Notes: generated from the letters alone by a model not told the origin. Positions 1-9,423 are shown, numbered from the stretch's first letter. The stretch is 64,000 nt of DNA from Deltaproteobacteria bacterium (GCA_016717595.1 JADKFE010000001.1:62001-126000), one strand, 5' to 3'. Translations and numbers: made by a program.

Positions 1-537
1 CTCACCCGGGCGCGCAACACCCTGTGGCAGACCGAGGTGGCCTTGTGGGGCGACGCCGTGAAGAAGAACCCACACTCTGCCGAGGCTTGGTATGGCTTGG
101 GCGACGCCATGCGCCTCAAGTCCGAGCTGGCGGAGGCGGCGACGGCGTACCAGAGGGCCCGAGACCTCAACCCGGCGCTCCTCGACGCCACCAACAACTT
201 AGGTCTGGTGCAGGCCCAGCTCGGCCAGCGCGACGAGGCCGAGGCCACCTGGCGGGGGCTGCTGCTGGAGTCGCCGACCTACTGCAAGGCCCACAACAAC
301 CTGGGCCTGCTCTACGCCCGGGAGGGCAAACCGCGCGAGGCCGCCGCCGAGCTGCGCACCACCTTGGCGTATTGCCCTGAGGACTGCCGCGCGCACCGGT
401 ACTTGGGCGAGCTGTACGGCATGCAGCTCAACGACCGAGAGAAGGCCGTGCTGCATCTGGAGGTGTTCTTGGAGCTGTGCCCGGCGGACCGAATGAGCGA
501 AGACGTGCGGGCGCTGCTCAACAAGCTGACGTGGTGA
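1..537 (+). CDS. TPR-repeat protein, C-terminal part (gene starts before window)
   Basis: The reading frame is open from base 1, so the N-terminus is missing. The visible 178 residues hold four tetratricopeptide repeats with the usual W/LG/A/P spacing (for example AWYGLGDA, NNLGLVQA, NNLGLLYA). The first visible stretch, RNTLWQTEVALWGDAVKKNP, resembles the junction between the last membrane helix and the TPR array of bacterial TMTC-like (DUF1736) membrane proteins, so the lost part may be a polytopic membrane domain; that is inference. The TPRs would serve as a protein-binding scaffold. Stop TGA at 535-537. Confidence 0.8.
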   Translation, partial: LTRARNTLWQTEVALWGDAVKKNPHSAEAWYGLGDAMRLKSELAEAATAYQRARDLNPALLDATNNLGLVQAQLGQRDEAEATWRGLLLESPTYCKAHNNLGLLYAREGKPREAAAELRTTLAYCPEDCRAHRYLGELYGMQLNDREKAVLHLEVFLELCPADRMSEDVRALLNKLTW

Positions 538-557
538 AGGGAGGGGACGCGGGCCGC

Positions 558-815
558 TCAGAACGTGCGCTGGCCCATGGCGTCGTGGAGCAGCTCGTCA
601 ACGGAGATGCTCAGGTCGGAGAAGAGGCTGGTGTCGTCGTCGTCCTCAGACAGGGCGAAGGGATCTTCGCTGAGACGCTCGACGTTCTCCGGGTCACAGG
701 CGCAGCCGTCTTCACACTCGCGGCGGCGATCTCCGCCATCCGCGGGGGTGAGGGCGGCGGGGCCCAACAGGCCAAGGGCGACGGCTAAGGTCAGGGGATC
801 GGCGGTGAGCTTCAT
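558..815 (-). CDS. Small acidic secreted protein, unknown function
   Basis: An 85-residue protein with a hydrophobic N-terminus (about residues 8-22, LTLAVALGLLGPAAL) that could be a signal peptide, followed by a strongly acidic mature part with two cysteines (CEDGCACD) and an Asp run (SEDDDDTS). A GAGGA sequence lies about 5 nt upstream of the ATG, which supports this start. It stands alone and converges on the TPR gene. I do not recognise a family. The acidic composition could bind metal ions, but nothing proves it. Confidence 0.55.
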   Translation of the reverse strand: MKLTADPLTLAVALGLLGPAALTPADGGDRRRECEDGCACDPENVERLSEDPFALSEDDDDTSLFSDLSISVDELLHDAMGQRTF

Positions 816-956
816 GGCTTCCTCGACGCTTTGGGGCTTCTGGAGGACGAGATGCCTTCGGGTCGGCTTCGTTACGCGATGAGCGCCGAAAAATTGCGAG
901 GACGCGCATCACGAGAGGCGGGATAGGATAACGTCCACCCCGAAGGACGCCAGCGA

Positions 957-1644
957 ATGACCCTCTTCACCGTGTCTCTCTTCCTTCTCAACGCTTGTGG
1001 AGAGGCGCCGCCGAGGCCCGGCGCGCAGGTCGTGGCGCCAGAGCCCCCCGCGCCCGCCGAGGTGGTCGATCCCAAAGCCGACGCGCTGGCCCTGGCCAAA
1101 GCCACGGACGCGGGCGCACGTCTCGGCGCCGCGCTGAAGGGTCGGCTCACCCAGGCGATGCTCGAGGGCCCCGGCGCGGCGATGACGGCGTGCTCGGATG
1201 AGGCCCAGGGGCTCACCGCCCAGGTGCGCGGCGAGTCGGGGGCCCGGGTGGGCCGGGCGTCGCTGAAGCTGCGCAACCCCACCAACAGCGGCCCGGACTG
1301 GGTGCAGGCCTGGCTGACGGCGAACGAGGGCAAACCCGGCGCCGAGGCCGCGCTGAGCTCTGAGGTGACGACCACGCCAGAGGGCCGCTTCGCCCGGGTG
1401 ATCCGCCCGATCACCGTCGAGGCGGGGTGCTTGACCTGCCACGGCGACCCCGCGGCGATCCCGCCCCCGGTCAAAGAGCAGCTCACCGCGCGGTACCCCC
1501 AAGACGCCGCCACGGGGTACAAGGTCGGTGACCTGCGCGGCGCGCTCTGGGCGGAGCTGCCCGTGAAGCCCGCCGCAGAGAACCCCGCCCCGGCGACCCG
1601 CCCCCGCGACGCCCGATCCCGTCGCCCCCACTCAGGAGGGATAA
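957..1644 (+). CDS. DUF3365 (Tll0287-like) heme-binding lipoprotein, 3' end frameshifted
   Basis: Lipobox LLNAC at residues 10-14 marks an outer-envelope lipoprotein. Residues about 40-200 match the DUF3365/Tll0287 fold: TACSDEAQ, RVGRASLKLRNPTN and a C-type heme motif CLTCH near residue 160. As written the frame runs on to 1868 inside the next gene. Removing one base in the C5 run at 1601-1605 gives a Pro-rich tail ending PDPVAPTQEG and a TAA at 1642-1644 that abuts the next ATG, so I end it there. Probably a redox or gas-sensing periplasmic domain. It is the first gene of an operon with the aldehyde dehydrogenase. Confidence 0.75.
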
Positions 1645-3342
1645 ATGTCTTCCCCGAGCTTCCCCGAGCCCAGTCACAACCACCCCGGCAGCAGCTCGGA
1701 CGCCTTAGACGCCGCGATCCGTCGCGTCGCCTCCAAGAAGGACGAGTGGGCCCAGCTCGGCATCCCCGAGCGGCTGGTGATCCTACGCCAGCTCCTCGCC
1801 GGGGTGCTCGACGTGGCCCCGGCCTGGGTGGCGGACGGCTGCCGGGCGAAGGGCCTCTCCCCGGATGAGTCTCTCGCGGGTGAGGAGTGGCTGGCGGGCC
1901 CGGCCACCACCGTACGAAACATCCGCCTGCTCATCGAGGCGCTCGAGGCCAAAGGCCAGCCGCGGCCTCCGGCGGTGAGCGCGCGGCCCAACGGCCAGCA
2001 GGTCGCCCGGGTGTTCCCCACGGGGCTCATGGACAAGCTCATGTTCGCCGGGGTCACCGCTGAAGTGCGTATTCAGCCCGGCAAACCCGCGAGCCAAGGC
2101 GCCATCTACCGCACCCCCAGCCAACAAGGCAAGGCCTGCGGGGTGCTCGGCGCGGGCAACGTGTCCTCGATCGCGCCGATGGACGTGCTGTACAAGCTGT
2201 TCGTCGAGAACGAGGTCTGCGTGCTCAAGATGAACCCGGTGAACGCGCACGTCGGGCCCCACATCGAGCGGGCCTTCGCCAGCTTGGTCGAGGCCGGCTA
2301 CCTCGCCGTGGTCTACGGCGGCGTCGAGGTGGGCAAGGCGCTCACCAGCCACCCGCTCATCGACACTCTGCACATCACCGGCTCAGACAAGACCTACGAC
2401 GCCATCGTCTGGGGCGCCACCCCCGAGGAGCAGGCCAAGAACAAGGCCGCGGGCACGCCGATCAACCCCCGGCCGTTCTCGGCGGAGCTCGGCTGCGTCA
2501 CCCCGGTGCTCGTGGTTCCTGGCAAGTGGTCCGAGTCCGATCTCGACACCCAGGCCCGGCACGTCGTGGGCATGGTCACCCAGAACGCCAGCTTCAACTG
2601 CAACGCCGCGAAGGTGCTGCTCACGGCGAAGGGCTGGGACCAACGTGAGGCGTTTTTGGCCAAGGTGCGTGAGCACATGAAGCTCGCCCCGGCCCGGAAG
2701 GCGTATTACCCCGGCGCCCAGCAGCGTTTTGAGGGCTTCTTGAGCCGGTATCCCCAGGCCGAGCGGCTGGGGGAGGCCCGCGAGGGGGCGGTGCCCTGGA
2801 CGTTTATCCCCAGCGTCGGCCAGACCCCGGATGAGTACGCGCTCTCCAACGAGGCCTTCTGCGGCGTGCTGACCGAGACGGCCCTCGACGCCAACGACGC
2901 CGCGAGCTTCATCGACCAGGCCGTGCCCTTCGCCAACGACCGCTGCTGGGGCACGCTCTCGTGCATGATCATCGTCGATCCCAAGACCGAGTCGGCCTTG
3001 GGCGAGCGCTTTGAGCAGGCCATCGACAACCTCCGCTACGGCGGCGTGGGCGTGAACGTCTGGGCGGCGCTGAACTACGGCCTCGTCTCGACCACCTGGG
3101 GCGCGTTCCCCGGGCACCCGCCTGAAGACATCCGCTCTGGCGCGGGCGTGGTTCACAACACCTTCCTGTTTGACCACCCCGAGCGCTCCATCGTGCGTGG
3201 CCCCTTCCGGCCCAACCCCAAGCCCGTGTGGTTCCCCGACCACAAGAACCTCAAGGCCGTGGGGGAGCGTCTGGTGGCGATGGAGGCGTCGCCGGGCATC
3301 GGCGGCCTGCTGAGCATCGCCTTGGCGGCGTTTAAGGCGTGA
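1645..3342 (+). CDS. Aldehyde dehydrogenase family protein
   Basis: A 565-residue NAD(P)-dependent aldehyde dehydrogenase. Visible signatures are the catalytic Cys319 in QNASFNCNAA, the general-base Glu281 in AELGCVTPVL, and GAGNVSS plus the Rossmann strand FVENEVCVLKMNPVNA in the cofactor domain. A strong AGGAGG lies 6 nt before the ATG. It is about 70 residues longer than classical ALDHs, with extra N-terminal sequence of low complexity. The substrate cannot be read from sequence. It is followed with a 4-nt GTGA overlap by an NAD(P)-binding oxidoreductase, so the two are probably made together. Confidence 0.85.
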   Translation: MSSPSFPEPSHNHPGSSSDALDAAIRRVASKKDEWAQLGIPERLVILRQLLAGVLDVAPAWVADGCRAKGLSPDESLAGEEWLAGPATTVRNIRLLIEALEAKGQPRPPAVSARPNGQQVARVFPTGLMDKLMFAGVTAEVRIQPGKPASQGAIYRTPSQQGKACGVLGAGNVSSIAPMDVLYKLFVENEVCVLKMNPVNAHVGPHIERAFASLVEAGYLAVVYGGVEVGKALTSHPLIDTLHITGSDKTYDAIVWGATPEEQAKNKAAGTPINPRPFSAELGCVTPVLVVPGKWSESDLDTQARHVVGMVTQNASFNCNAAKVLLTAKGWDQREAFLAKVREHMKLAPARKAYYPGAQQRFEGFLSRYPQAERLGEAREGAVPWTFIPSVGQTPDEYALSNEAFCGVLTETALDANDAASFIDQAVPFANDRCWGTLSCMIIVDPKTESALGERFEQAIDNLRYGGVGVNVWAALNYGLVSTTWGAFPGHPPEDIRSGAGVVHNTFLFDHPERSIVRGPFRPNPKPVWFPDHKNLKAVGERLVAMEASPGIGGLLSIALAAFKA

Positions 3343-4076
3343 GTGTGCCCGCTGAGACGGTGTTTCAGGTGATCGGCGCCGGGCGCGTCGGCCTCGCCTT
3401 GGTGTCCATGGGCCCCGCGCACCTGCTTCGCCGGGGTGAGCCTGTGCTCGCTCAGGCGGGGCCCATCGCCGTCTGCGCCCGCAATGATGATCTTGAGGAC
3501 GTCCTGCGCCTCGTCCCCGCGGATCGCCGTGGGGATCTCTGCTTCGTGCAGAACGGCCTGCTCGGGCCGTGGTTCACCGAGCGTGGGCTCCAAGACGCCA
3601 CCCGGGCGCTGCTCTACTTCGCCGTGCCCAGCCGCGGCGCGGCGGCAGAGGATGGCGGCGGCACCGTCGTCACCGGGCCTTGGGCCGAGGCCCTCGTCAC
3701 CCGGCTTGGCCAAGGCGGGGTCGCCGCCCAGGTCGTCGACGCCGCGCGGTTTGAGGCCGAGGCCGTGGAGAAGCTCTTGTGGAGCTGCGTGTTTGGCCTG
3801 CTCGCCGAGGTCTACAAGGCGCCGGTCGGCCAGCTCATCGTGGAGCGTCGCGGGGAGATCTCTACGCTCACCGATGAGCTCTTGGACGTGGCTGCAGAGG
3901 CGGGCCTGCCCCGGCCTCAGGGTGACGTCGTCGGGCGGCTCGTCGCCTACAGCGCGAGGATCCCCAGCTACCAGGGCGGGCTCAAGGAGCTGCCGTGGCG
4001 AAACGGCTGGTTCTTGGCGCGGCGGGTCACGCCCCTCCACGGCGCGCTGATGGCGCAGACGACGGCGGCCCGCTGA
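3339..4076 (+). CDS. NAD(P)-binding oxidoreductase (ketopantoate reductase-like fold)
   Basis: 245 residues. The N-terminus has a dinucleotide-binding motif (QVIGAGRVGLAL, GxGxxG). A middle stretch VEKLLWSCVFGLLAE resembles the helical substrate domain of ketopantoate reductase and 6-phosphogluconate dehydrogenase-like proteins, where KLLWN is typical. The start is GTG at 3339, overlapping the aldehyde dehydrogenase stop as GTGA, which indicates translational coupling. Its 3' end overlaps the convergent DUF523 gene by 50 bp. I would not call it PanE, because the pantoate-specific residues are not clearly present. Confidence 0.7.
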   Translation: MSVPAETVFQVIGAGRVGLALVSMGPAHLLRRGEPVLAQAGPIAVCARNDDLEDVLRLVPADRRGDLCFVQNGLLGPWFTERGLQDATRALLYFAVPSRGAAAEDGGGTVVTGPWAEALVTRLGQGGVAAQVVDAARFEAEAVEKLLWSCVFGLLAEVYKAPVGQLIVERRGEISTLTDELLDVAAEAGLPRPQGDVVGRLVAYSARIPSYQGGLKELPWRNGWFLARRVTPLHGALMAQTTAAR

Positions 4077-4515
4077 TCAGCGCGGCCTCGTCGTCGATGA
4101 GCGGCACACCCTTGGCGCGAAGCAGGGCCGCGAACACGCCGTCGCCCCGCTGCACCTGGCCGTCGATGTGGGTGGTTCCGACGCCACAAGAGGGCGAGCG
4201 GGCCTTGAGCAAGGCGGCGTCGGGGGCACCCGCGAGGGCCCACGCCCGCTCGGCGCCCGCGCAGAACGCCGCGGTCACGTCAACGTCGTCGGCCTCACGC
4301 AGAACCTTGGCCTCACCGCGCCACACCGCCGCGCCGTCGCCGCCGCGTAGGTCGGCGCCAGGGCGAGGGGTGCCCAGGCCGCCGAGCTCTTCAGGGCAGA
4401 CCGGCGCCCACTCCACGCCCTCGCCGAAGCGGGTGAGGGCGTCGGGTTTGGGTTTGGAGGCGCCGTCGTAGCGGCAGGCTCGGCCCAAGAGGCAGGCCGA
4501 GACGACGATCCTCAA
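4027..4515 (-). CDS. DUF523 family protein
   Basis: 162 residues. The DUF523 signature is clear: VSACLLGRACRYDG at the N-terminus, WAPVCPEELGGLGTPRP in the middle, and LLKARSPSCGVG further on, all with conserved cysteines. The family has no settled role; the cysteines suggest metal or cofactor binding. The start overlaps the stop of the upstream lipoprotein gene by 4 nt (ATGA), so they form one transcription unit. The last 50 bp overlap the convergent oxidoreductase gene. Confidence 0.85.
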   Translation of the reverse strand: MRIVVSACLLGRACRYDGASKPKPDALTRFGEGVEWAPVCPEELGGLGTPRPGADLRGGDGAAVWRGEAKVLREADDVDVTAAFCAGAERAWALAGAPDAALLKARSPSCGVGTTHIDGQVQRGDGVFAALLRAKGVPLIDDEAALISGPPSSAPSARRGGA

Positions 4516-5060
4516 GGGCCGCCGCCGTCGCCGTCGCTGCCGTCGGCCTTGGGCGTTGAGCCCGAGGCGACCACCCAGCCCGAGGTCTCTCCGGCGGAGT
4601 CGGTCACCATCGCCGCGAAGTCGTAGACGGTGTTGTACTCCAACGACTCGCCCACCTGCAGCTTGAGCAAGAAGGTCTCGGCCATGCCCGCGCAGGCGTC
4701 GGTGCCGGAGGTGATCACCTTCTCAAACCGGGCGGCGGCGGGGGTGGCCGCGCCGTCGCCGTCGTCCTCCCAGTACACGCCCAGCGTGATCTGATCGAGG
4801 TTCCCGTCGGCGTCTGTGGCGTCTACGGAGAGCAGCAGGGTGGGGTAATCTACGCCCTCAAAGGCGTAGAGCCCGCCGTTGGCGAGGGTCAACGAGACGG
4901 CCTCGGGGTTGGTCCCGCCGCACTGGGGCTCGTTGGTGTCGTCTCCGCCGCGGATCGGCGGCGCCTCGTCGTCGCTGTCTTCACCGCCGCTGCCTTTGCA
5001 GGCCACGGCCAAGGTGAGCGCCGTCAGAATGACGGGCCAACGTGTCAGGTTCAAGCGCAT
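4512..5060 (-). CDS. Acidic lipoprotein, unknown function
   Basis: 182 residues from the ATG at 5060, which I prefer to the upstream in-frame GTG (5129) because a strong GGAGG lies 4 nt before it. A signal peptide ends in the lipobox LAVAC (Cys about residue 21). The mature protein begins with an acidic linker (GGEDSDDE), then has a beta-rich domain with Asp-rich loops (DATDADGNLD, YWEDDGDGA) that look like calcium loops, and a Gly/Asp tail. It is coupled to the DUF523 gene downstream. No family recognised. Confidence 0.7.
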   Translation of the reverse strand: MRLNLTRWPVILTALTLAVACKGSGGEDSDDEAPPIRGGDDTNEPQCGGTNPEAVSLTLANGGLYAFEGVDYPTLLLSVDATDADGNLDQITLGVYWEDDGDGAATPAAARFEKVITSGTDACAGMAETFLLKLQVGESLEYNTVYDFAAMVTDSAGETSGWVVASGSTPKADGSDGDGGGP

Positions 5061-5109
5061 GTCACCTCCATCTAGCCGGGCAAGATAGCATAGGGATTCA
5101 GGAGACACC

Positions 5110-5892
5110 TTGGCGACGCCCACCCGCACCTACCGTTACCTCAGAAACCAGCTCGGCAGCCTGCGCCGGGTCTACTGGCAAGGCAACACCATCACCCGCC
5201 GGGGCGATCTCGGCGCCCGCGAAGAGACCGTGCTCTTGCTGCACGGCTTTATGCAGACCCGCGCGGTGTGGGAGGTCATGGAGGATCGCCTGCGCTGCGA
5301 CGGCTTCGGCGTGCTCTCGTTCGACCTCGGCGGGCTGTTTTACCGCTTCAACACCCGGCCCATCAGCCAGCTCAGCTCGGCCATCGCCGAGAAGATCGAG
5401 GGCATCTGCGCCCGATATGGCGTGCGTCAGCTCCACGTCATCGGCCACAGCAAGGGCGGGCTCATCGCCCGGCACTATGTGCAGCACCACGGCGGCGCCA
5501 AGCGGGTGAAGAGCCTCGCCACCTTAGGCACGCCCCACCACGGCACCCCGACGGCGCTCCTCGGCGTGGCGATGTTCGGCGGCGGCTTGCTCTCCAAGAG
5601 CCCCTTCGAGATGTTGCCCAAGAGCTCTTTTGTGCGCCTCTTGGCCAAAGACACCTTCCCCGCGCAGATCCCGCTCACGTCGATCTTCTCACGCACGGAT
5701 CTGGTCTGCCCGTACTGGAGCGCGCGGCTTCTGCCCAAGCAGGGCGAGGTGAACCTTCGCAACGTCGAGCTGACCGGCCTCGGCCACACCGAGCTGGCCT
5801 ATGACATGGGCGTCTACCGCCACGTTCACGAGCACCTGCAGCGCGCCGTGGCCTTGTGGAAGGAGCGGGCGGTGAACACCCCGCCGCGCTGA
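5110..5892 (+). CDS. Alpha/beta hydrolase, lipase/esterase-like
   Basis: 260 residues with an alpha/beta hydrolase core: oxyanion strand LLLHGFMQ, nucleophile elbow IGHSKGG (Ser114), a late acid in FSRTDLVCP and catalytic His in GLGHTEL. The nucleophile motif and the following TLGTPHHGTP are typical of bacterial triacylglycerol lipases and PGAP1-like esterases. The start is TTG with AGGAGA 4 nt upstream. No signal peptide is visible, so it probably acts inside the cell or at the membrane. It is divergent from the lipoprotein gene, with 49 nt between the starts. Confidence 0.8.
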   Translation: MATPTRTYRYLRNQLGSLRRVYWQGNTITRRGDLGAREETVLLLHGFMQTRAVWEVMEDRLRCDGFGVLSFDLGGLFYRFNTRPISQLSSAIAEKIEGICARYGVRQLHVIGHSKGGLIARHYVQHHGGAKRVKSLATLGTPHHGTPTALLGVAMFGGGLLSKSPFEMLPKSSFVRLLAKDTFPAQIPLTSIFSRTDLVCPYWSARLLPKQGEVNLRNVELTGLGHTELAYDMGVYRHVHEHLQRAVALWKERAVNTPPR

Positions 5893-5914
5893 GGGAGCGG
5901 CGGGGGCCGGCCGG

Positions 5915-7582
5915 CTACTTGTCGGCGTCGAGGCAGCAGCGGAAGGTGAGGCTGCCTTCAGAGAAGTCCATGCTCTCATCGACGAAGAAGGCGCAGCGGG
6001 TGCCGCGCTCGGCGTTGCCGCGCATGCCGCCCTTGGCCAAGAACCGGCTGGTGGACTTGCCCGCGGGCGTAGACGTCCACTCGCGGAAGCCGCCGGAGAG
6101 GTCGTAGGCGCCATAAGGCGACATGCAGTCCGTGCGCTCACCGGCCTTGTAGGCCTCTTCCATGCCGCCACCGCACATCGTCGGATCGTGGGTGTCGCCG
6201 TAGCTGTAGATCTGGTTGGAGGGGCCCTTGCAGGCCTTCTCCCACTCAAGGGCCGAGCACAGGCGTTTGCCGACCTTCTCGCAGGCCTCGACGGCCTCTT
6301 TGTGAACGACCTTGCCCACGGGCGCCTGACCGGCGCGGTTGGGGAACTCGTAGCGGTCCATGAAGTACGCGGGCACTTCAGTGACGCCGCGCAGGGGCTC
6401 CGCGGGGTTCACCAAGGAGGGATCTTCCCCGGCGAGGCGGCCCTGGATGAAGGTGCCGCCGGGGACGTAGATCATGTCGGGATGTCTGGCGAGCATCGCC
6501 TTGATCTCCGACTCCGAGGGGATCGGGTTCGCCGCCTGCACCTGGCGCCGCACGACCTCGTCTTGAAGCTTCGCCTGCTCCATGGGATCGCGCTGGGAGG
6601 TGAAGTAGAAGTAGCCGCCGATGCCGAGCACCGCGAGCAAGGCCACGCCCACAGCGGCGATGGTGCCGCGGTTGGTGCCGCCGCTGCCGACCTCTTGGGC
6701 GTCGGGGCCCAAGGCGCGCTTGATGTCGAGGATCATGTCGTGGGCGGAGGGGTAACGATCCCCAGGCTCGGGCGAGAGCGCCAGCTCAACGACCTGATCG
6801 ACGTGAGAGGGCAGGTCATCCCGCACCTGGGTGGGCGAGAAGAACGTGCCTTTGGGCACCTGCCCGCAGAGCAGCTCATAGAGCAGCACACCGACGGAGT
6901 AGACGTCCGCCTGGGGTTTGCCCGCCTGGCTGTACGAGGCGAGCTCTGGGGCGAGGTACGAGGTGTCGCCCGCGGAGTCGTAGCGGTCGCCCATGAGCTC
7001 GGGGGCGAAGAAGTCGGGCACGCCGAGATCGGTCACCTTGATCGTGCGCACGACGCGGCTGCCGCCAGGGCCCGAGCGTTGGGTGGTGACGAGGATGTTC
7101 TCGGGCTTCAGATCGCGGTGCACGATGCCCGCCTCGTGGCCGGCCTGCACCGCCTCCAGGACCTTGATCACGATCTGGCAGGAGTCCAAGAGCGTGAACG
7201 TGGTGCCCGCGGTGATGGCGTCGTCGATCACCCGGCGCAGGTTCTCGCTCTTGAAGTACTCCTCGGTGATGTACCAGAGGCCGTTGTGCTCGCCGATCTC
7301 GCCGTAGCGGATGAGGTTCGCGTGGCGAATGTTCTTGGCCCGGTTGAACCCGTCCTTGAGCTTGTCGGCGGCGCCGTCGCCCTTGAGGAACTCCGGCTTC
7401 AGGAACTTGATGACGACATGGCGCCCGGAGGCGATGTGGCGCGCGAGCCACGAGCCGCCGAAGGTGCCGATGCCGAGCTGCTCCTCGATCTCATACTTGC
7501 GCGAGATCACGTCGCCGCGCGCAAAGTTAAGGGGTGTCTCCTCGGTCACTTCGTCACTCCGCGCTGGGTCCGGGTCGGACAC
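5915..7582 (-). CDS. Ser/Thr protein kinase with C-terminal SUMF1/FGE-type domain
   Basis: About 555 residues from a GTG at 7582; the longer open frame to 7897 lies inside the upstream gene and reads as low-complexity shadow. Kinase domain: Gly loop LGIGTFGGSW, VAIK-like VVIKFLKPEF, HRDLKPEN and SYLAPEL. The DFG motif reads DLG, keeping the metal-binding Asp. One transmembrane helix (about residues 300-322, IAAVGVALLAVLGIGGYFYF) follows, then an extracytoplasmic formylglycine-generating-enzyme-type domain (MIYVPGGTFIQG, YGAYDLSGGFREWT, TFRCCLDA). An arrangement like that of Pkn1-type kinases; the external domain may sense or bind a ligand rather than modify sulfatases. Confidence 0.85.
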   Translation of the reverse strand: MSDPDPARSDEVTEETPLNFARGDVISRKYEIEEQLGIGTFGGSWLARHIASGRHVVIKFLKPEFLKGDGAADKLKDGFNRAKNIRHANLIRYGEIGEHNGLWYITEEYFKSENLRRVIDDAITAGTTFTLLDSCQIVIKVLEAVQAGHEAGIVHRDLKPENILVTTQRSGPGGSRVVRTIKVTDLGVPDFFAPELMGDRYDSAGDTSYLAPELASYSQAGKPQADVYSVGVLLYELLCGQVPKGTFFSPTQVRDDLPSHVDQVVELALSPEPGDRYPSAHDMILDIKRALGPDAQEVGSGGTNRGTIAAVGVALLAVLGIGGYFYFTSQRDPMEQAKLQDEVVRRQVQAANPIPSESEIKAMLARHPDMIYVPGGTFIQGRLAGEDPSLVNPAEPLRGVTEVPAYFMDRYEFPNRAGQAPVGKVVHKEAVEACEKVGKRLCSALEWEKACKGPSNQIYSYGDTHDPTMCGGGMEEAYKAGERTDCMSPYGAYDLSGGFREWTSTPAGKSTSRFLAKGGMRGNAERGTRCAFFVDESMDFSEGSLTFRCCLDADK

Positions 7583-7671
7583 GCCGCGCTCTCGGCGGGT
7601 TTGGGGCGACCCTATCACAGCCGCAGCCGAGACACCAGACCCCCCGCCGGTCGCTGGGTCAGCGCGTGGCC

Positions 7672-9399
7672 TCAGCCCCGCCCCACAAAGAAACGGAGCA
7701 CTCCCAATGCCCTGCGGCGTAGGCCCGCGAGGCTCAGGCGATCCCCGAGCAAGGTGTGCGCGACGAGCCCCGACCACATCGTCGCCGCCGCGAGCACCAA
7801 GGTGAGGCCGAAGATCAGCCCCAGCGGCAGCCCCCACACCGGCGCGGCGGGCGCGGTGATGAGGATCGCCCCGGCGATGAGCAGGGCGCTGGCGCACAAG
7901 GCCAAGGAGAGGCGAAACGCGGCGGAGCCTAAGGCGTCGGTGAGCCGCTGGGCGTCGGGGTCTCTCGCCTCGATGCGGATCGCGCCGCGCTCAAGGTCCA
8001 TCAAGAGCTGGCTCACCTGCAGCGGCAGGCTCTTGAGCCCTCCTTGGGCCTGGAGCAAGGCCCGCAGGCCGTCGGCGCGCAGGCGCTCGGGGCTCAGGCG
8101 CTCGGAGAGGCGGCGCGCGGCGTGGGGTCGAATCAAGTTGACGGGATCTTCGCCTGGGGCCAAGGCGCGCAGCACGCCGTCGAGCAGAGAGACCGCGCGG
8201 GCGAGCAGGGTGTACTCGGGCACGAGGCTCAGGCGGTACCGAGAGGTCAGCTCGACGAGGTCCAACAGCGAGCCGCGCTCGGAGAGCCGGGCGTAAGACG
8301 CGCCCTTGTAGCGCATCATCAGCCGCTCAATGTCGCCCTTAAACGCCCGCAGATCGAGGCGGCCTTGGGCCCCGCCCGCGCGGTGAAGCGTGAGCGCCAA
8401 GGTCTCGGCGTCCTCAAACACCATCGCCGCGAGGAGCGTCACGAGGGTGTCCTGCATCTCCGCGGTCAACGAGCCGCAGAGCCCAAAGTCGAGCCAGCAC
8501 AGGCGCCCGTCGCGCAGCACGAGCAGGTTGCCGGGGTGAGGATCCCCATGAAAGAAGCCCTCATCAAAGACCTGGCGCACGCTGAGATCGACGATGAGCC
8601 GGGCGAGGCCCGGGGCGCGGGGGTCGTCCGGCGTGATGGCCGAGAGCGGCTCGCCGTCCACACGCTCCATGACGAGCACCCGGCGGCTGCACCACGGCAG
8701 GAGGATCTCCGGGACGTAGGCCTCGGGGCTCCGGGCGAGGGCCGCCCGAAACCGCGCGGCGTTCTGGGCCTCGATGGTGAAGTCGAGCTCCTCCAGCACC
8801 GCGCGCTCAAGCGCCGTGACGATCGCCTGGGGCGTGTACAGGCCGGGCAGCTCCACCCGGCCCTCCAAAAGCCCAGCGAGGGTGTGCAAGATGTGGAGAT
8901 CCGAACGAATCACCCGCTCGATGCCCGGGCGCTGCACCTTCACCGCGACGGGCCGCTCCACCCCTTCAGCCACCCGCAGCGTGGCGAGGTGAACCTGGGC
9001 GATGGACGCTGAGGCCACGGGCCGCTCGTCAAACTGGGAGAAGGTCAGCTCCAGCGGGCCGCCGAGCGCCTCCTCCAACACCTGCTTCACGCCCTCCCAG
9101 GGAGCGGCGGGCACATGATCCTGGAGGCCCCGAAGCTCCTCGATGAGCGCGGCGGGGGTGATGTCGGGGCGCACGCTGAGCACCTGGCCGAGCTTCACAA
9201 AGGTCGGGCCAAGCTCGACCAAGGCGTCTCGGGCGCGGGTGGCCCAAGGCGCGGCGGCGCTCGCGGCGGGGCCTGACGGCGTGGCGCTGAGCCCCGCGGC
9301 CTGCACCAGCCCACCAAAGCCGTGGCGGGCGAGCACGGCGGTGATCGTGCTCAAGCGGCCCAGGTCACGCACGTCGATCGGTGGCATCCCGGAGAGCAT
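7672..9399 (-). CDS. ABC1/UbiB-family atypical kinase
   Basis: 575 residues. All family landmarks are present: KxGQ motif (KLGQVLSVRPD), Ala-rich loop ASASIAQVH, VAVKVQRPGI, the catalytic HGDPHPGNLL and the metal-binding LDFG. The C-terminus has two hydrophobic segments (SLALCASALLIAGAILI and LGLIFGLTLVLAAATM) that anchor it in the membrane. In other bacteria UbiB supports ubiquinone synthesis or lipid distribution; which applies here is unknown. An alternative ATG at 9387 is equally possible. It lies 89 nt upstream of the kinase-SUMF1 gene on the same strand. Confidence 0.88.
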   Translation of the reverse strand: MLSGMPPIDVRDLGRLSTITAVLARHGFGGLVQAAGLSATPSGPAASAAAPWATRARDALVELGPTFVKLGQVLSVRPDITPAALIEELRGLQDHVPAAPWEGVKQVLEEALGGPLELTFSQFDERPVASASIAQVHLATLRVAEGVERPVAVKVQRPGIERVIRSDLHILHTLAGLLEGRVELPGLYTPQAIVTALERAVLEELDFTIEAQNAARFRAALARSPEAYVPEILLPWCSRRVLVMERVDGEPLSAITPDDPRAPGLARLIVDLSVRQVFDEGFFHGDPHPGNLLVLRDGRLCWLDFGLCGSLTAEMQDTLVTLLAAMVFEDAETLALTLHRAGGAQGRLDLRAFKGDIERLMMRYKGASYARLSERGSLLDLVELTSRYRLSLVPEYTLLARAVSLLDGVLRALAPGEDPVNLIRPHAARRLSERLSPERLRADGLRALLQAQGGLKSLPLQVSQLLMDLERGAIRIEARDPDAQRLTDALGSAAFRLSLALCASALLIAGAILITAPAAPVWGLPLGLIFGLTLVLAAATMWSGLVAHTLLGDRLSLAGLRRRALGVLRFFVGRG

Positions 9400-9423
9400 A
9401 GCCCATCCGCGGACCGGTCACGC

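Noticed and set aside
6188..8296. Long 702-codon open frame on the plus strand
   Set aside because: It is antisense to the kinase-SUMF1 and ABC1 kinase genes, has low-complexity His/Val/Glu-rich sequence and no domain. It is a high-GC shadow frame.
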